Counted from the stretch's first letter, positions 1-8,514 are shown. The stretch: 16,905 nucleotides of DNA from Funneliformis mosseae (GCA_910592005.1 CAJVPP010001980.1:1-16905), one strand, 5' to 3'. The notes: generated by a model not told the origin, from the letters alone. Translations and numbers: made by a program.

Positions 1-612
1 TGCTCAATTGTAACTATGATTTGATTGGTTACTTTTTTTTCCGATCCGAACAATCCGATCTAGAACTGAACAGGGCTTATATTTCCTTAAAAAACGATAA
101 TAGAATAGAACTTGTCTAATTTCGTTAAAAAAAAAAATGATTCAAAGATCGCGTGATTATTATATTGTGTATCGTATAAATTCTTTCGAATTAATATTTT
201 TTTTTCAAAGATATTCATTAGTATTTTTACTTGTACATTACTCTTACTGTCAAAAATTTACAAAAAATTCTTCAATGATGTAAAGGAGTTGGATTGAGAT
301 GAGATTTTATTAATCAAAAAAAAATATTTTCAAAGTCAATTTGTACACTTAATCATAAGAATTTCTTTATGATATATTTTATTTTATTTTTATTTTGACT
401 CACCTAGATTAATATGAAAGCAGTTGCAGTTTATAAATAATTTAATTCGACACTCAAACGATGTCTTGATCTACTCACGTTTTAAATCATCAACTTAATG
501 CTGATTTCAAAGTTCAACCGTCCAATAATCAACCGAATTTATCTCTTTTATTTTTGACTTTATCAAAAACATTAAATGGCGTATAGATTGAATGCAAACA
601 AAGTAATAAAAT
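1..612. other. Intergenic DNA, no gene seen
   Basis: This AT-rich stretch is broken by stops in all frames and holds no recognisable coding sequence. The hexamer CCGATC occurs twice near the left edge (41-46 and 55-60) in a locally GC-richer patch that continues to about 75. That patch may be the end of an element cut by the window border, but only one side is visible, so it is not called. Confidence 0.5.
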
Positions 613-826
613 CCTATAAAAAAAAATTGTCCAGGAAATGTTATCGAAAATGTCCGAGTGCATGTAAAAAATGTCAGGAAAATGTCAAAATCGTCCGGAA
701 AGCGTACCAAAACATGATGGATTTCGGGCATCACGTGATGTCTTGATATTGTCCGGAATTTATACCGAAACATGGTAGTATCCGGACATTATTTGGACAA
801 ATTCCAGAATTTTTTTTTTCATAGGG
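613..826. mobile_element. MITE-like element with long imperfect terminal inverted repeats
   Basis: The left end begins CCTATAAAAAAAAATTGTCC. The right end, read on the minus strand, begins CCCTATGAAAAAAAAAATTC and continues with TTTGTCC and AATGTCCGGA, so the two arms (about 613-655 and 785-826) are imperfect inverted copies. The 214-bp interior repeats the motif TGTCCGGA or variants (TGTCCGAG, CGTCCGGA, TGTCCGGA) on both strands, as expected of subterminal transposase-binding sites. A 3-bp duplication AAT (610-612 and 827-829) is possible but too short to prove. There is no transposase, so it would be a non-autonomous DNA transposon of unknown superfamily. An 88-codon minus-strand ORF across it (507-773) has no family features and is treated as chance. 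Confidence 0.6.
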
Positions 827-1706
827 AATCAAATGCTTTTTAACTTTGATCAACCTAGAAATTTACAATCGATAAAATAATGCAAGCATTTGCAAATAAT
901 GTATTCAATTAATATTAGTTTAGAATATTTTTTTTAACTGTACACTTTGCTTCAATTCAACATATTACACGTGACAATAATCAGAATATTGTGCAGAAAA
1001 AAAATTATATTTATTTTATAATGAATAAATAGTCTATATTTCGGATAAAAGATTTAATTAAAATTGGAGAACATGAAAAAAAAAAAAAAAATTAATCGGT
1101 AATTGTTTTTGTTCTGTACATTACATAATTAAAGTGTGTTGTGTAATACATGTTCAATATTATCCTAAAAATCGATATAAAAATGATGTTTATGTGTACC
1201 TTTCATTTTAAATTTATCTTTGTTGAAATGATTTGCTAAAAATGTTAAATGCGAAATTAAAAATGATGGAAGACGAATGTGTTGAAAATGATTTTAAAAA
1301 TGTATTTAAAGAAAAAAATTTGATATTGAAAGTGTGAAATTTTTGTAAGTTATAAATCAAAAGTTTTAGAATTTGATATTATTGTGATAAACTGGATTAC
1401 AGTTTATAAAAAAAAAATATAAAATAAGAAAAAGTGAAGATAATGCTTTTTTGTTATTTGGTGTTGCATTTTGAATAATAAATACTGATAAAAATTTATT
1501 TTCGCGAATGGCGTTTGACAATAACAAAGTTATAACAATTGTAAATCAATAAAAATTAAATTTCACGATTTACGAAAATTTATTTTGATATATAAAAATT
1601 TCAAAGTGAAATTTGGATTTAAGCTTTGTTGGTTGCTTGAGGTAGTAGACCAATTAATGTTGTTGATAGATGATAATATCTAAAAATAAAAAAAAGGGCC
1701 AACGCG

Positions 1707-1720
1707 TGAGTAATTACTCA
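1707..1720. repeat. Perfect 14-bp palindrome TGAGTAATTACTCA
   Basis: The sequence TGAGTAATTACTCA equals its own reverse complement. It consists of two inverted TGAGTAA half sites and sits in a GC-richer patch, with TCCACG and CGTGGA inverted copies just downstream (near 1732 and 1757). Such a dyad could be a binding site for a dimeric transcription factor such as a bZIP protein, but no adjacent gene is visible, so function is unproven. Confidence 0.45.
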
Positions 1721-2105
1721 AAAATCCGCATTCCACGTCTGCATAACAGAACTATTCCGTGGACTCTTTCATCACTCACAAATATACAAAGTATCATTAA
1801 AACTTAATTATTTGATATCAAATAACATTGAGCGCAATAAGTACCTTTTTTCAATAATTTGAAAAATTCTTGGCGCAAAAAGTCCTTCATTATCGTTTAA
1901 GTGGCGTAGCGGTATCGAAAAGTCCGTTTATAGTCAATAAATGAAATTCCAACAAATTTTACGTTACTACTTATCAAGATGTGACAGCAGAATGTGATAA
2001 ACTATATATTTTATTTCCCATTCATTGAATATCAACCGTATTTTGGTCGTACTGAAGCCCGTAAAAATTATTAACGGACGAATTTAGTAATAAAATAGAC
2101 AACAA

Positions 2106-2136
2106 TTCCAGAATAGTTCGTGCTACTATTTTGGAA
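2106..2136. repeat. Inverted repeat, 12-bp arms
   Basis: TTCCAGAATAGT (2106-2117) and ACTATTTTGGAA (2125-2136) pair at 11 of 12 positions, with the remaining pair a G-T wobble, around a 7-base loop. No matching target duplication or poly-T terminator was recognised, so it is recorded only as structure. Confidence 0.45.
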
Positions 2137-2566
2137 GGAAAATAAATTGGGAGTCAATGAAAGGCAATAGTTGACTGTTATAATGTAAACTGCTCATAAA
2201 ACGAATATTTCAAATTGTTTTTATTCAATGTAATTTAAGATACTTAATTAAATCATGAATTCGATAAATAATAGGATAATGAAACTTGATCAAATTTGGT
2301 TGAACCAGTACAAAATGATAAATATATAATAAATATATTTTGTATATGGAGCTCAATGTTTTGATATTAGTTAATATATAGTCTCGACCATTTATTGATT
2401 TATAAGTTTCGACTAATATAATTTCATGGTAACAGGTTTTTGCCCACAACCTTAATTTTAGAGGACTTATTATTTCATAAAAACATCATAAAAGAAATTA
2501 TGCACTTCTTGACAAAATATGTCTCTATGGATTTCATCACAATATGATTTTTTAAATATCGATTAA

Positions 2567-2584
2567 AAATTTGCGCGCAAATTT
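2567..2584. repeat. Perfect 18-bp palindrome with GCGCGC core
   Basis: AAATTTGCGCGCAAATTT is exactly self-complementary. It has an alternating CG core inside strongly AT-rich surroundings. Such a core is a potential CpG-methylation target or protein dyad site. There is no gene next to it to suggest which. Confidence 0.55.
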
Positions 2585-2711
2585 GGTTGTTTTGTTCATT
2601 TATAGAGATGGTCAGCCGCACTTTCGGTCTTTGTTGAAAAAAAAATTATGAAATTTTTGTTGCTTTACAGGATTTGCAAAGGTTCTATTGTATATGCTCT
2701 AAATACTACTA

Positions 2712-2872
2712 CAGTCAGAACTCGTTATAACGAACTATGTTAACAAACACTTGATATAATGATCACTTAATGAATTCTCGTTTAAACGATTTTTTTTAAA
2801 ATTGTTTTTTCTATATTAAAACATATAAAAATCGTTATAATAAACCGGGGGATCGTTATATCGAGTTTTGAT
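2712..2872. mobile_element. pogo/Tc1-mariner-like MITE
   Basis: The left end reads CAGTCAGAACTCGTTATAAC after a TA at 2710-2711. The right end on the minus strand reads ATCAAAACTCGATATAACGA after a TA (2873-2874). Over the 21 bases from TCA onward the arms agree at 18 positions. TIRs resembling CAGT..AACCTCG.TATAACGA next to a TA duplication are characteristic of pogo/Tigger/Fot1-type elements (established family knowledge). The right arm has lost about two bases at its tip. A further half copy, CTCGTTTAAACGATTTT (from 2778), lies inside. The 161-bp element is too short for a transposase, so it is non-autonomous. Confidence 0.72.
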
Positions 2873-2874
2873 TA

Positions 2875-3813
2875 TTCATAACTGAAAAAAAGCGAACATG
2901 TCAACACTAAAATAAGCGTGGATTGTGTATACAGTAAATATAGTTAATTTGTTCTCGATTAGTTTTGGTCTGAAGTCAAATTATAAATAGCGGAGTCCAA
3001 ACTAACTAAATTTCGAGATACTGGTTTCATTTATAAAATTTATCTAGACATGAATCGACTTATTGGATTTATATCAAATTTTGCAATTATGCTGTATTAT
3101 AAAATATGGGGCGCAACCCTATTAATTTTCCAAAAAAAATTCCAAAAACTGCGACTAAATTTATTATTTCTAAAGAATATTTGGCGTAAGTGGATTATAT
3201 AATAGAACCGATCGTAAATATATTTCTTTTACAATTTAGCAAATTAATAAACAGCGTTATGGGATTATTTAAGATCCTATTACAGGGATTTTGAAATAAT
3301 TACGAATAGTTTATTGATTAACAATATTTTTTTCGATACAAATATATAATTCTTTTTATAAAAGTGGAAAAATATTATAAGAATTAAGTTAGTTAAATTT
3401 ATAAAGCCACTTGGATAAATTATCATATTCAAGAGACTAGTTTGAGCTAACTTTTGAATTAAACAGCAAATTTACTTAAAATACAGTAAATTACCAAAGA
3501 TAATTAATCCATGATTTACGATCGACATAGTAAATCATATGATTCGTAACGTGATTTTAATAGCAAACCTTTAGCTTTCAAATGGATTACGAAGCATTTA
3601 GTTTATTAAATCAAATATTTTTTTTTTGGCATTCACCCCTTTTTACTGGTCTTTTCTGCAATGTGTAACTTTGTATAAATATTTCATAAATAAGATAATA
3701 CAACAACAGATAAGTGTATCTATCAAGTTCCAAATTGTATGAAAAGTATCAGGATAATATAGAGTCATTTAAAATATTCAACTCAACTTATCAGACATAA
3801 TGTCACGATATCG
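2875..3813. other. Intergenic DNA, one hairpin, no gene
   Basis: No ORF or RNA gene is supported here. The one clear structure is a perfect 9-bp inverted repeat, ATGATTTAC (3511-3519) and GTAAATCAT (3530-3538), with a 10-base spacer. The remainder is AT-rich with scattered short homopolymers. Confidence 0.5.
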
Positions 3814-3821
3814 AGTCTAGC

Positions 3822-4231
3822 CAGTGTTGGCATATGACATAGTCAAGTCAAAAATTTTCAAGTCATACTGTCATTTTCATAAAGTCATATGAAAATCACA
3901 TGACATATACAATTTCAGCCAGCTTTATAAATTATTTTATTTTCGTTCCAATGTGTGAAATAGATTAAGTGCTTATCTTTGTCCTTGTACAATGGGAGGA
4001 AGAAAGCCGTTATTTAATGATAAAAGTTCGAAAGCATTAGGAGCTCGCGGTGGCCCACAACAACTTCGGTCATCGCATTTTCGCAAATCGAGACAAATTT
4101 GCGAATGGCGATCGATTCAATCCCACGTCCTTTCTTCAATATCCGAAAATACAGTATGATCATGTTTTTCAAATATGTATATGACAAGTCATATAAGTCA
4201 TAAAGTCATATGATATCATATGCCAACACTG
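3822..4231. mobile_element. hAT MITE with perfect 8-bp TSD
   Basis: The element starts CAGTGTTGGCATATGACAT and, read from the other strand, CAGTGTTGGCATATGATAT, so the first 16 bases of the ends are identical. It is flanked by the exact 8-bp direct repeat AGTCTAGC (3814-3821 and 4232-4239). A CAGNG terminus plus 8-bp duplication is diagnostic of the hAT superfamily. Both ends carry clustered AAGTCAT/ATATGAC subterminal motifs, the usual transposase-binding sites. At 410 bp it cannot encode a transposase and must have been mobilised in trans. The middle (about 4030-4130) is much GC-richer than its surroundings and holds a hairpin (TTCGCAAAT 4080-4088, ATTTGCGAA 4097-4105). It may be a transposase remnant or captured host sequence. 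The intact TSD suggests a fairly recent insertion. Confidence 0.93.
3992..4159 (+). CDS. Short ORF inside the hAT MITE, doubtful
   Basis: A 55-codon ORF starting MGGRKPLFND occupies the GC-rich core of the hAT MITE and ends in TGA shortly before the right subterminal repeats. It is basic, has no BED zinc finger, DDE residues or other motif that I recognise, and the opposite strand is also open over much of the same stretch. The high G+C against AT-rich arms suggests the core came from coding DNA, either the parental transposase or a host gene, but this reading frame itself may be accidental. It is listed because it is the only open frame in the element. Confidence 0.2.
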   Translation: MGGRKPLFNDKSSKALGARGGPQQLRSSHFRKSRQICEWRSIQSHVLSSISENTV

Positions 4232-4239
4232 AGTCTAGC

Positions 4240-5004
4240 AGGAAGAAGTATTGAATTAGGGACTTTAAAATAAACAATAATACAATTGTGTTCAAAATTA
4301 TCTGGAAAAACCTGAAACCTTAAACCTTATTTGGTCCAATAATAGCTTTGCTATTTAACAAATCATATTTTAAAATCCTGTTAACGTTAATCCTGTTAAT
4401 CTAATTGTTAAATTTTGTGATAATCATAACATATCATTAAAATTTTATAATGTTTGCTGTATTTGATGCTGATGAAAGTCAATTGTCTCTGTGTTGATAT
4501 TTATTTTCATCAGTACATCTGCCAAAATACCCGGGATATTAATTACATTTGATGACGAATTCCATTAATAAACTGGTTACTCGCGAAATATAATATCTTC
4601 ACCGTGCTTTATGATTTTTCCTTCCAACCAACAGTAGCTCAAATTCTTTTTAATATGTGCATCAGGTTATTTTGTGTTATTATTTATATTATCTTGTAAT
4701 GCGATTGTCGATTCGCGTAACACAAGCAATGCGATTACTTAATAATCTCATTAATTTAAATGTTTTACCAATCTAATTCATCTAATGATATCGCTACGAT
4801 TTCATTTGAGCCTAAATTTTAAAGTTTGACAAATTTAGGGCACAATGGTCACATATGCAATGTTCAATAACTTGATAGCTCACAATGATGCTTCGTCATC
4901 ATTTTTGGAATTTCCGCACCATCAAAATTACATAATAATCCATAAATGACATGACATTTTTTATTAAAAAAAAAAAATTCTATGATTAAATAATCATTAG
5001 TTAA
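4240..5004. other. Intergenic DNA upstream of the ORF/F-box region
   Basis: No gene is supported. A small hairpin, AATGATG (4884-4890) with CATCATT (4897-4903), and a 12-base A run (4966-4977) are present. The A run and following TTCTAT resemble the sequence after the ORF end (A run 5330-5340 followed by TTCCAT), giving imperfect direct repeats around 4966-5346. Confidence 0.45.
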
Positions 5005-5331
5005 ATGGATTGTATTGTTCGACAAATTTATTCTAATAGGACCCTCAAAATTAGTAAAATAGGATGCATATGCATCGCTGCAGTGAAGATCTATTACCAG
5101 ATTTCAAAGTTTAGTTTACCACATTTTTACCAAGATAATCAGAATAAAGCTTGCAAAGCAGCCACGTTCCTTAACCTCTTGGAAATCCTTGGCCGAATAT
5201 ATCCCTTTGGGAAGTTACCCTACGCCATGCATTGTCGATCAATAATTTATGTGGTTAGAAAATACAAATTAAATCGACAAATTGAGATGAACAATTCATT
5301 TTCCCTTTATGGAAAGCTTCAGCCATTTTAA
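5005..5331 (+). CDS. Hypothetical 108-residue ORF, unrecognised
   Basis: This ORF runs from ATG to TAA (108 residues, starting MDCIVRQIYS) and is clearly GC-richer than the DNA to its left, similar to the F-box gene on its right. The product is cysteine- and aromatic-rich and moderately basic, without a signal peptide, transmembrane run or domain that I recognise. The minus strand has a shorter open stretch as well, so coding strand is not settled. It ends 93 bp before the F-box start codon and is separated from it by a 31-base A tract. It could be a small gene, an exon, a decayed gene fragment, or part of the F-box 5' leader. Imperfect direct repeats flank it (near 4966 and 5330), leaving open that it is an inserted fragment. 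Confidence 0.25.
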   Translation: MDCIVRQIYSNRTLKISKIGCICIAAVKIYYQISKFSLPHFYQDNQNKACKAATFLNLLEILGRIYPFGKLPYAMHCRSIIYVVRKYKLNRQIEMNNSFSLYGKLQPF

Positions 5332-5370
5332 AAAAAAAAATTCCATAAAAGGGGTCCGTTTCTCACCAAA

Positions 5371-5371
<1 letters not shown>

Positions 5372-5402
<31 letters not shown>
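5372..5402 (+). repeat. 31-base A homopolymer just upstream of the F-box start
   Basis: Thirty-one consecutive A residues end 22 bp before the ATG of the F-box gene. Poly(dA) tracts of this kind exclude nucleosomes and are common in AT-rich fungal promoters and leaders. The alternative is the tail of an ancient retroposed transcript whose body would be the GC-richer segment to its left. No target duplication was found to decide this. Exact length is prone to sequencing error. Confidence 0.6.
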
Positions 5403-5404
<2 letters not shown>

Positions 5405-5424
5405 ATTCATCTTTTACGTGAGTT

Positions 5425-6957
5425 ATGGAACCAATAAAATTTTTAACGGAAATCGTTTTAAAGGTTGTTGAATTCCTCGCAGATGATATTACAACTTTAC
5501 ATTCATGCATTTTAGTAAATAGGGAATGGTGTAAGATTACTATTCCAATTTTATGGAGTAATACGTTTAGACAAATCAAACCTTTTAATAACGTATATTC
5601 TCCTGAAGAAAATCAGATCATCTCCACTTATATAATGGAACTTTCCGACAAATCAATCGATTTGTTGAACGGTTATGGAATTAGATTTCCGGCGACTTTA
5701 ACTCAACAAAAGATGTTATTTGACTATTCAAAATTTTTACGACATTTGGATATGTATCGTTTAAAAATGTTCGTCAGATCTTGGCTCTACTTTACAACAA
5801 GGGACACAATAAGACGTTATACGTCCGATCAGATTCAGAAAATGTCTATTGTTTTATTAAATCATTTCCTACGACAAACTCCGTATTTAATTTCTTTGAA
5901 ATTTACGAATTCAGATACGACGGAACCTATCATTACGGCCTTAAAAGATATACCCGAGGCGAGAAGTTGTTTATCAAAATTGAAAAATCTTAAGCAATAT
6001 TATTGTACACATCCGGCCAAGACTGCCTTATTTTCACAATTAGCAAAGTATTCATTGAATATCGAATACCTGGATATAGCGATTGATTCACAAATATCAG
6101 AATTGTTAACATTAATATTCGCTCAAAGAAATTTAAAAAGATTATCGATTCGTTATAAAGGCGCTATCTTATCAAATGTTGAACTTTGGGCCAATGATGA
6201 AACGGGTCCCGTAATGCCACAACGAGAAATTTTAATAACTCATCTGAAATTGGAAACCGTTAATTTTCCTTTATTAGCCCTTTATAAATTCGAAAACTTA
6301 ATAGAACTAGATTTAAAAACTTGTGGTTATCAAGGATACAGTAAAGATGATTTAAATCATTTCTCAACAGCTTCATTTAAACATTTAGAAATATTTTCCT
6401 TTGAAAGTAAATATCCCATCTATTTAGAATCTTTTGCCGGGTTAATAAGAAGTTCGGGGGAAAATTTAAAATCTTTAACATTACATGGGTGTCAGATAGA
6501 AGATCCGGAGAACGCTCAAAAGCTTCTCGTCTCATTGGCGAATTATTCACCAAATATAATGTTTTATGATGGACCTATATTAGAGGATAATATTTGTGAA
6601 CTAGAATCAATGTTGGATAATTGTAATAAATTAGAAACACTTTTCCTGCATCCATCCATTTCAAGATGCTTTGCTCCTACTCCTTCGATTAATTTTGATC
6701 CTCTATTTAACGTTATAACTCATAACAAATATCATAAATTAAAATGGTTAGCCATAATACATGCCTGGCAAATTTCAGAGGATGCTTTGCTAGATTTCTT
6801 TGAAACTCACAAGAAGAAGAATGTCGGTCCTATTAAATTTAACTATGAAAGAACTTGCACTGTATTTCATGGTATAAGCTCAATTTGTACTAAATATAAT
6901 TATATGGGTGTGGGTCGGGATTGTAAACTTATTTTTTTTTCCAAACATCACCTTTAG
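5425..6957 (+). CDS. F-box/leucine-rich-repeat-like protein
   Basis: Intronless 510-residue protein. Residues 6-46 fit an F-box: FLTEIVLKVVEFLADD, then TLHSCILVNREWC and PILWSN, with the family's leucine, valine and tryptophan spacing (W35, W44). The usual LP near the start is LT here. The rest (about 150-465) is an irregular leucine-rich solenoid with repeats such as NLKRLSIRY (236-244), NLIELDLKTC (291-300), NLKSLTLHGC (347-356), KLETLFLHP (402-410) and KLKWLAII (438-445). F-box proteins bind Skp1 and present substrates to SCF-type E3 ubiquitin ligases; the C-terminal repeats would select the target. Which target cannot be told. Glomeromycotina carry hundreds of such F-box genes, and this architecture matches them. 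The ATG at 5425 is chosen because it begins directly at the F-box. The last residues follow a 9-T run (6932-6940), so a homopolymer error could have altered the C terminus. No signal peptide or membrane segment is seen, so nucleo-cytoplasmic location is inferred. Confidence 0.88.
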   Translation: MEPIKFLTEIVLKVVEFLADDITTLHSCILVNREWCKITIPILWSNTFRQIKPFNNVYSPEENQIISTYIMELSDKSIDLLNGYGIRFPATLTQQKMLFDYSKFLRHLDMYRLKMFVRSWLYFTTRDTIRRYTSDQIQKMSIVLLNHFLRQTPYLISLKFTNSDTTEPIITALKDIPEARSCLSKLKNLKQYYCTHPAKTALFSQLAKYSLNIEYLDIAIDSQISELLTLIFAQRNLKRLSIRYKGAILSNVELWANDETGPVMPQREILITHLKLETVNFPLLALYKFENLIELDLKTCGYQGYSKDDLNHFSTASFKHLEIFSFESKYPIYLESFAGLIRSSGENLKSLTLHGCQIEDPENAQKLLVSLANYSPNIMFYDGPILEDNICELESMLDNCNKLETLFLHPSISRCFAPTPSINFDPLFNVITHNKYHKLKWLAIIHAWQISEDALLDFFETHKKKNVGPIKFNYERTCTVFHGISSICTKYNYMGVGRDCKLIFFSKHHL

Positions 6958-6979
6958 GCTAATTTATATGTTGTTCAAT

Positions 6980-6982
<3 letters not shown>

Positions 6983-7012
<30 letters not shown>
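6983..7012 (+). repeat. T12/A18 homopolymer pair
   Basis: Twelve T residues are followed at once by eighteen A residues, 25 bp after the F-box stop. The pair is self-complementary and would form a hairpin in the 3' untranslated region. It may also be an assembly-sensitive site. Confidence 0.7.
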
Positions 7013-7013
7013 T

Positions 7014-7017
<4 letters not shown>

Positions 7018-7050
<33 letters not shown>
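7018..7050 (+). repeat. (TAA)11 microsatellite
   Basis: Eleven uninterrupted TAA units lie in the 3' flank of the F-box gene, likely within its 3' untranslated region. Perfect units suggest a length-polymorphic locus. The 64-codon ORF with an Asn run across this stretch (6908-7102) is only this repeat read in frame. Confidence 0.9.
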
Positions 7051-7052
<2 letters not shown>

Positions 7053-7055
7053 TGG

Positions 7056-7079
7056 TTAATATTTTTGTTAATATTTTTG
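7056..7079 (+). repeat. Two tandem 12-bp units TTAATATTTTTG
   Basis: TTAATATTTTTG occurs twice in direct succession (7056-7067 and 7068-7079), right after the TAA microsatellite. Confidence 0.75.
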
Positions 7080-7149
7080 TTAAGCTTTATTTGTATAGAT
7101 GAGGAATTTACTTCTTGTGAACTATTAGTGGATTCAAATGTGACATATC

Positions 7150-7171
7150 ATTTCATGTTCATTTCATGTTC
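7150..7171 (+). repeat. Two tandem 11-bp units ATTTCATGTTC
   Basis: ATTTCATGTTC is repeated exactly (7150-7160 and 7161-7171) in the region downstream of the F-box gene. A recent slippage duplication is likely, and no function is apparent. Confidence 0.75.
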
Positions 7172-7230
7172 TTTACACGTCTTTGATCAGTTAATTAAAT
7201 GACGAGATGAAGGCGCAGCAATTTACATAT

Positions 7231-7236
7231 AATAAA
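7231..7236 (+). terminator. Candidate poly(A) signal AATAAA for the F-box gene
   Basis: AATAAA lies about 275 bp after the F-box stop codon, in the last ordinary-composition DNA before the AT-rich block; a second copy is at 7272-7277. AATAAA is the canonical eukaryotic signal, but in DNA this AT-rich it also arises by chance, so only transcript data could fix the real 3' end. Confidence 0.3.
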
Positions 7237-7901
7237 TGTTTCGTGAGGTCAATTTTTGTTCACACGTTTATAATAAAAATGTAGATGTAAAAAAGATAAT
7301 TTTACAATATGATATCACATGTTTAAAGTATCACTCAAGAATATTATTTAAAAATTTACAGTAAAAATGTCATTACATTATATTAATTTTTAAATTATTT
7401 TTTAAAAAAATATACTATATTATAATAAAAAAAAAATTAAACTTTTTTAATTAATTAATAAAATATTTAATTAATAATAAAAAGAATTATCTGATTGAAA
7501 TAATTAAAAAATTCTTTTGAATTAAATAATAAATATTTTGTTTGATTGAAATGATTTTTCAGTCTAAATTGAATGAAAAAAAAATATAAAATAAAGAATT
7601 GCAAATTAAATAATTTAAATTCATATAATTTGAAATTAAACTGAATTGAAAATATTCAGATTTATATGAATATCTTTAAAGCTTCAAATATTTAAAAAAT
7701 TTTAATTAAAATCTTTCTTGATATATAAATCAGTTTGATTTATATTAGCTTTTTTAAGATGATAATATAATGGTTATAGTGACATTATTATAAAATTTAA
7801 AAATATTATTTTATATCTTATAAATTAAATAAATTTTATAATAAATATTATATTTAATTAAACTCTGATCAAATTGAATCAATCAAATTATCTAATCTAA
7901 A

Positions 7902-7916
7902 AAATCAGATCAAATT
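7902..7916 (+). repeat. Dispersed motif shared with the 11.4-kb hAT MITE
   Basis: AATCAGATCAAATTT here recurs exactly near 11804-11818 in the right part of the 556-bp MITE, and TCTGATCAAATTG is a near copy at 7864-7876. Because C and G are rare in this block, a 15-base match with three C/G positions suggests a decayed relative of that element around 7860-7990, but no ends could be defined. Confidence 0.35.
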
Positions 7917-8263
7917 TAAAAATTTTTTTAACTTGATTTAAATTTCATTTAATAATTTAATCAACAAATTAAATTTATTTAACTTATTCAAATATAAGCT
8001 AATTAAACAAAATTTTATATTTTACTAATTTAATAATATTAAATATAAATAAATTATAAAGAATAAAACAAAATGTTCATTTATTCAAAATATATAAGAA
8101 AACCTTTTATTTTTAGATAAAATTATATTAAAATCATAATAAAAAATATAATAAATTTATTTTGATAAAATGAAAATTAAAAAATATAATAAAATTATTT
8201 TAAAAAGAATTTAGTAAGCATTTATAATTCAAAAATTTAAAAAAAAATTTAAAAAAACCTATA

Positions 8264-8338
8264 AAAATAACTTCTTTTAAAAATCTAAAAAAAACTAATT
8301 AATAAAATAACTTATTTAAAAATCTAAAAAAATAATTC
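8264..8338 (+). repeat. Two imperfect copies of a ~30-bp unit
   Basis: AAAATAACTT, a short T run, then AAAAATCTAAAAAAA occurs from 8264 and again from 8304, a 40-bp offset. The second copy is slightly shorter. It is a simple tandem duplication in A-rich DNA. Confidence 0.5.
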
Positions 8339-8514
8339 TAAATTAAATAAAATAAAGTAATTAATAAAAAATTATTAAAAAAACTAATTAAAAAAATTAA
8401 GATTAAAACAAAATTAAATAACTAAAATTAGATTAAAAATTAAAAAAAATTTTAATAAATAAAAAAATATTTATTAAATTTATATAATTAATTTTTGCTA
8501 ATTTGATTTATAAT

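Larger units (their letters stand above)
827..2709. other. Intergenic DNA without a supported gene
   Basis: About 1.9 kb of A/T-rich DNA with short homopolymers (for example 16 A at 1076-1091) and stops in all frames. A slightly GC-richer patch at 1690-1780 contains a perfect 14-bp palindrome and a TCCACG/CGTGGA inverted pair, and a patch at 1890-1935 contains GTGGCGTAGCGG. Neither folds into a tRNA that I can support. A 74-codon minus-strand ORF (2225-2449) has no domain or composition signal and is left out. Confidence 0.5.

Noticed and set aside
507..773. 88-codon minus-strand ORF
   Set aside because: It crosses the border and repeated motifs of the inverted-repeat element at 613-826, has no domain, and has skewed low-complexity composition; read as chance.
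1890..1935. tRNA-like stretch GTGGCGTAGCGGTA
   Set aside because: Resembles an A box, but no B box or cloverleaf pairing could be found downstream.
2225..2449. 74-codon minus-strand ORF
   Set aside because: AT-rich, Ile/Tyr-heavy translation without any motif or flanking gene signals; expected by chance in such DNA.
4100..4130. B-box-like GATTCAATCC followed by CACGTCC inside the hAT MITE
   Set aside because: No matching 5' acceptor strand or A box at the right distance, so no tRNA or SINE head is supported.
4308..4330. AAACCTTAAACCTT, telomere-like
   Set aside because: Only two units and not a TTAGGG-type repeat; no terminal context.
5781..5993. 70-codon plus-strand ORF
   Set aside because: Lies wholly inside the F-box gene in another frame.
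6908..7102. 64-codon ORF with Lys and Asn runs
   Set aside because: It is the end of the F-box gene, the homopolymer pair and the TAA microsatellite read through in another frame.
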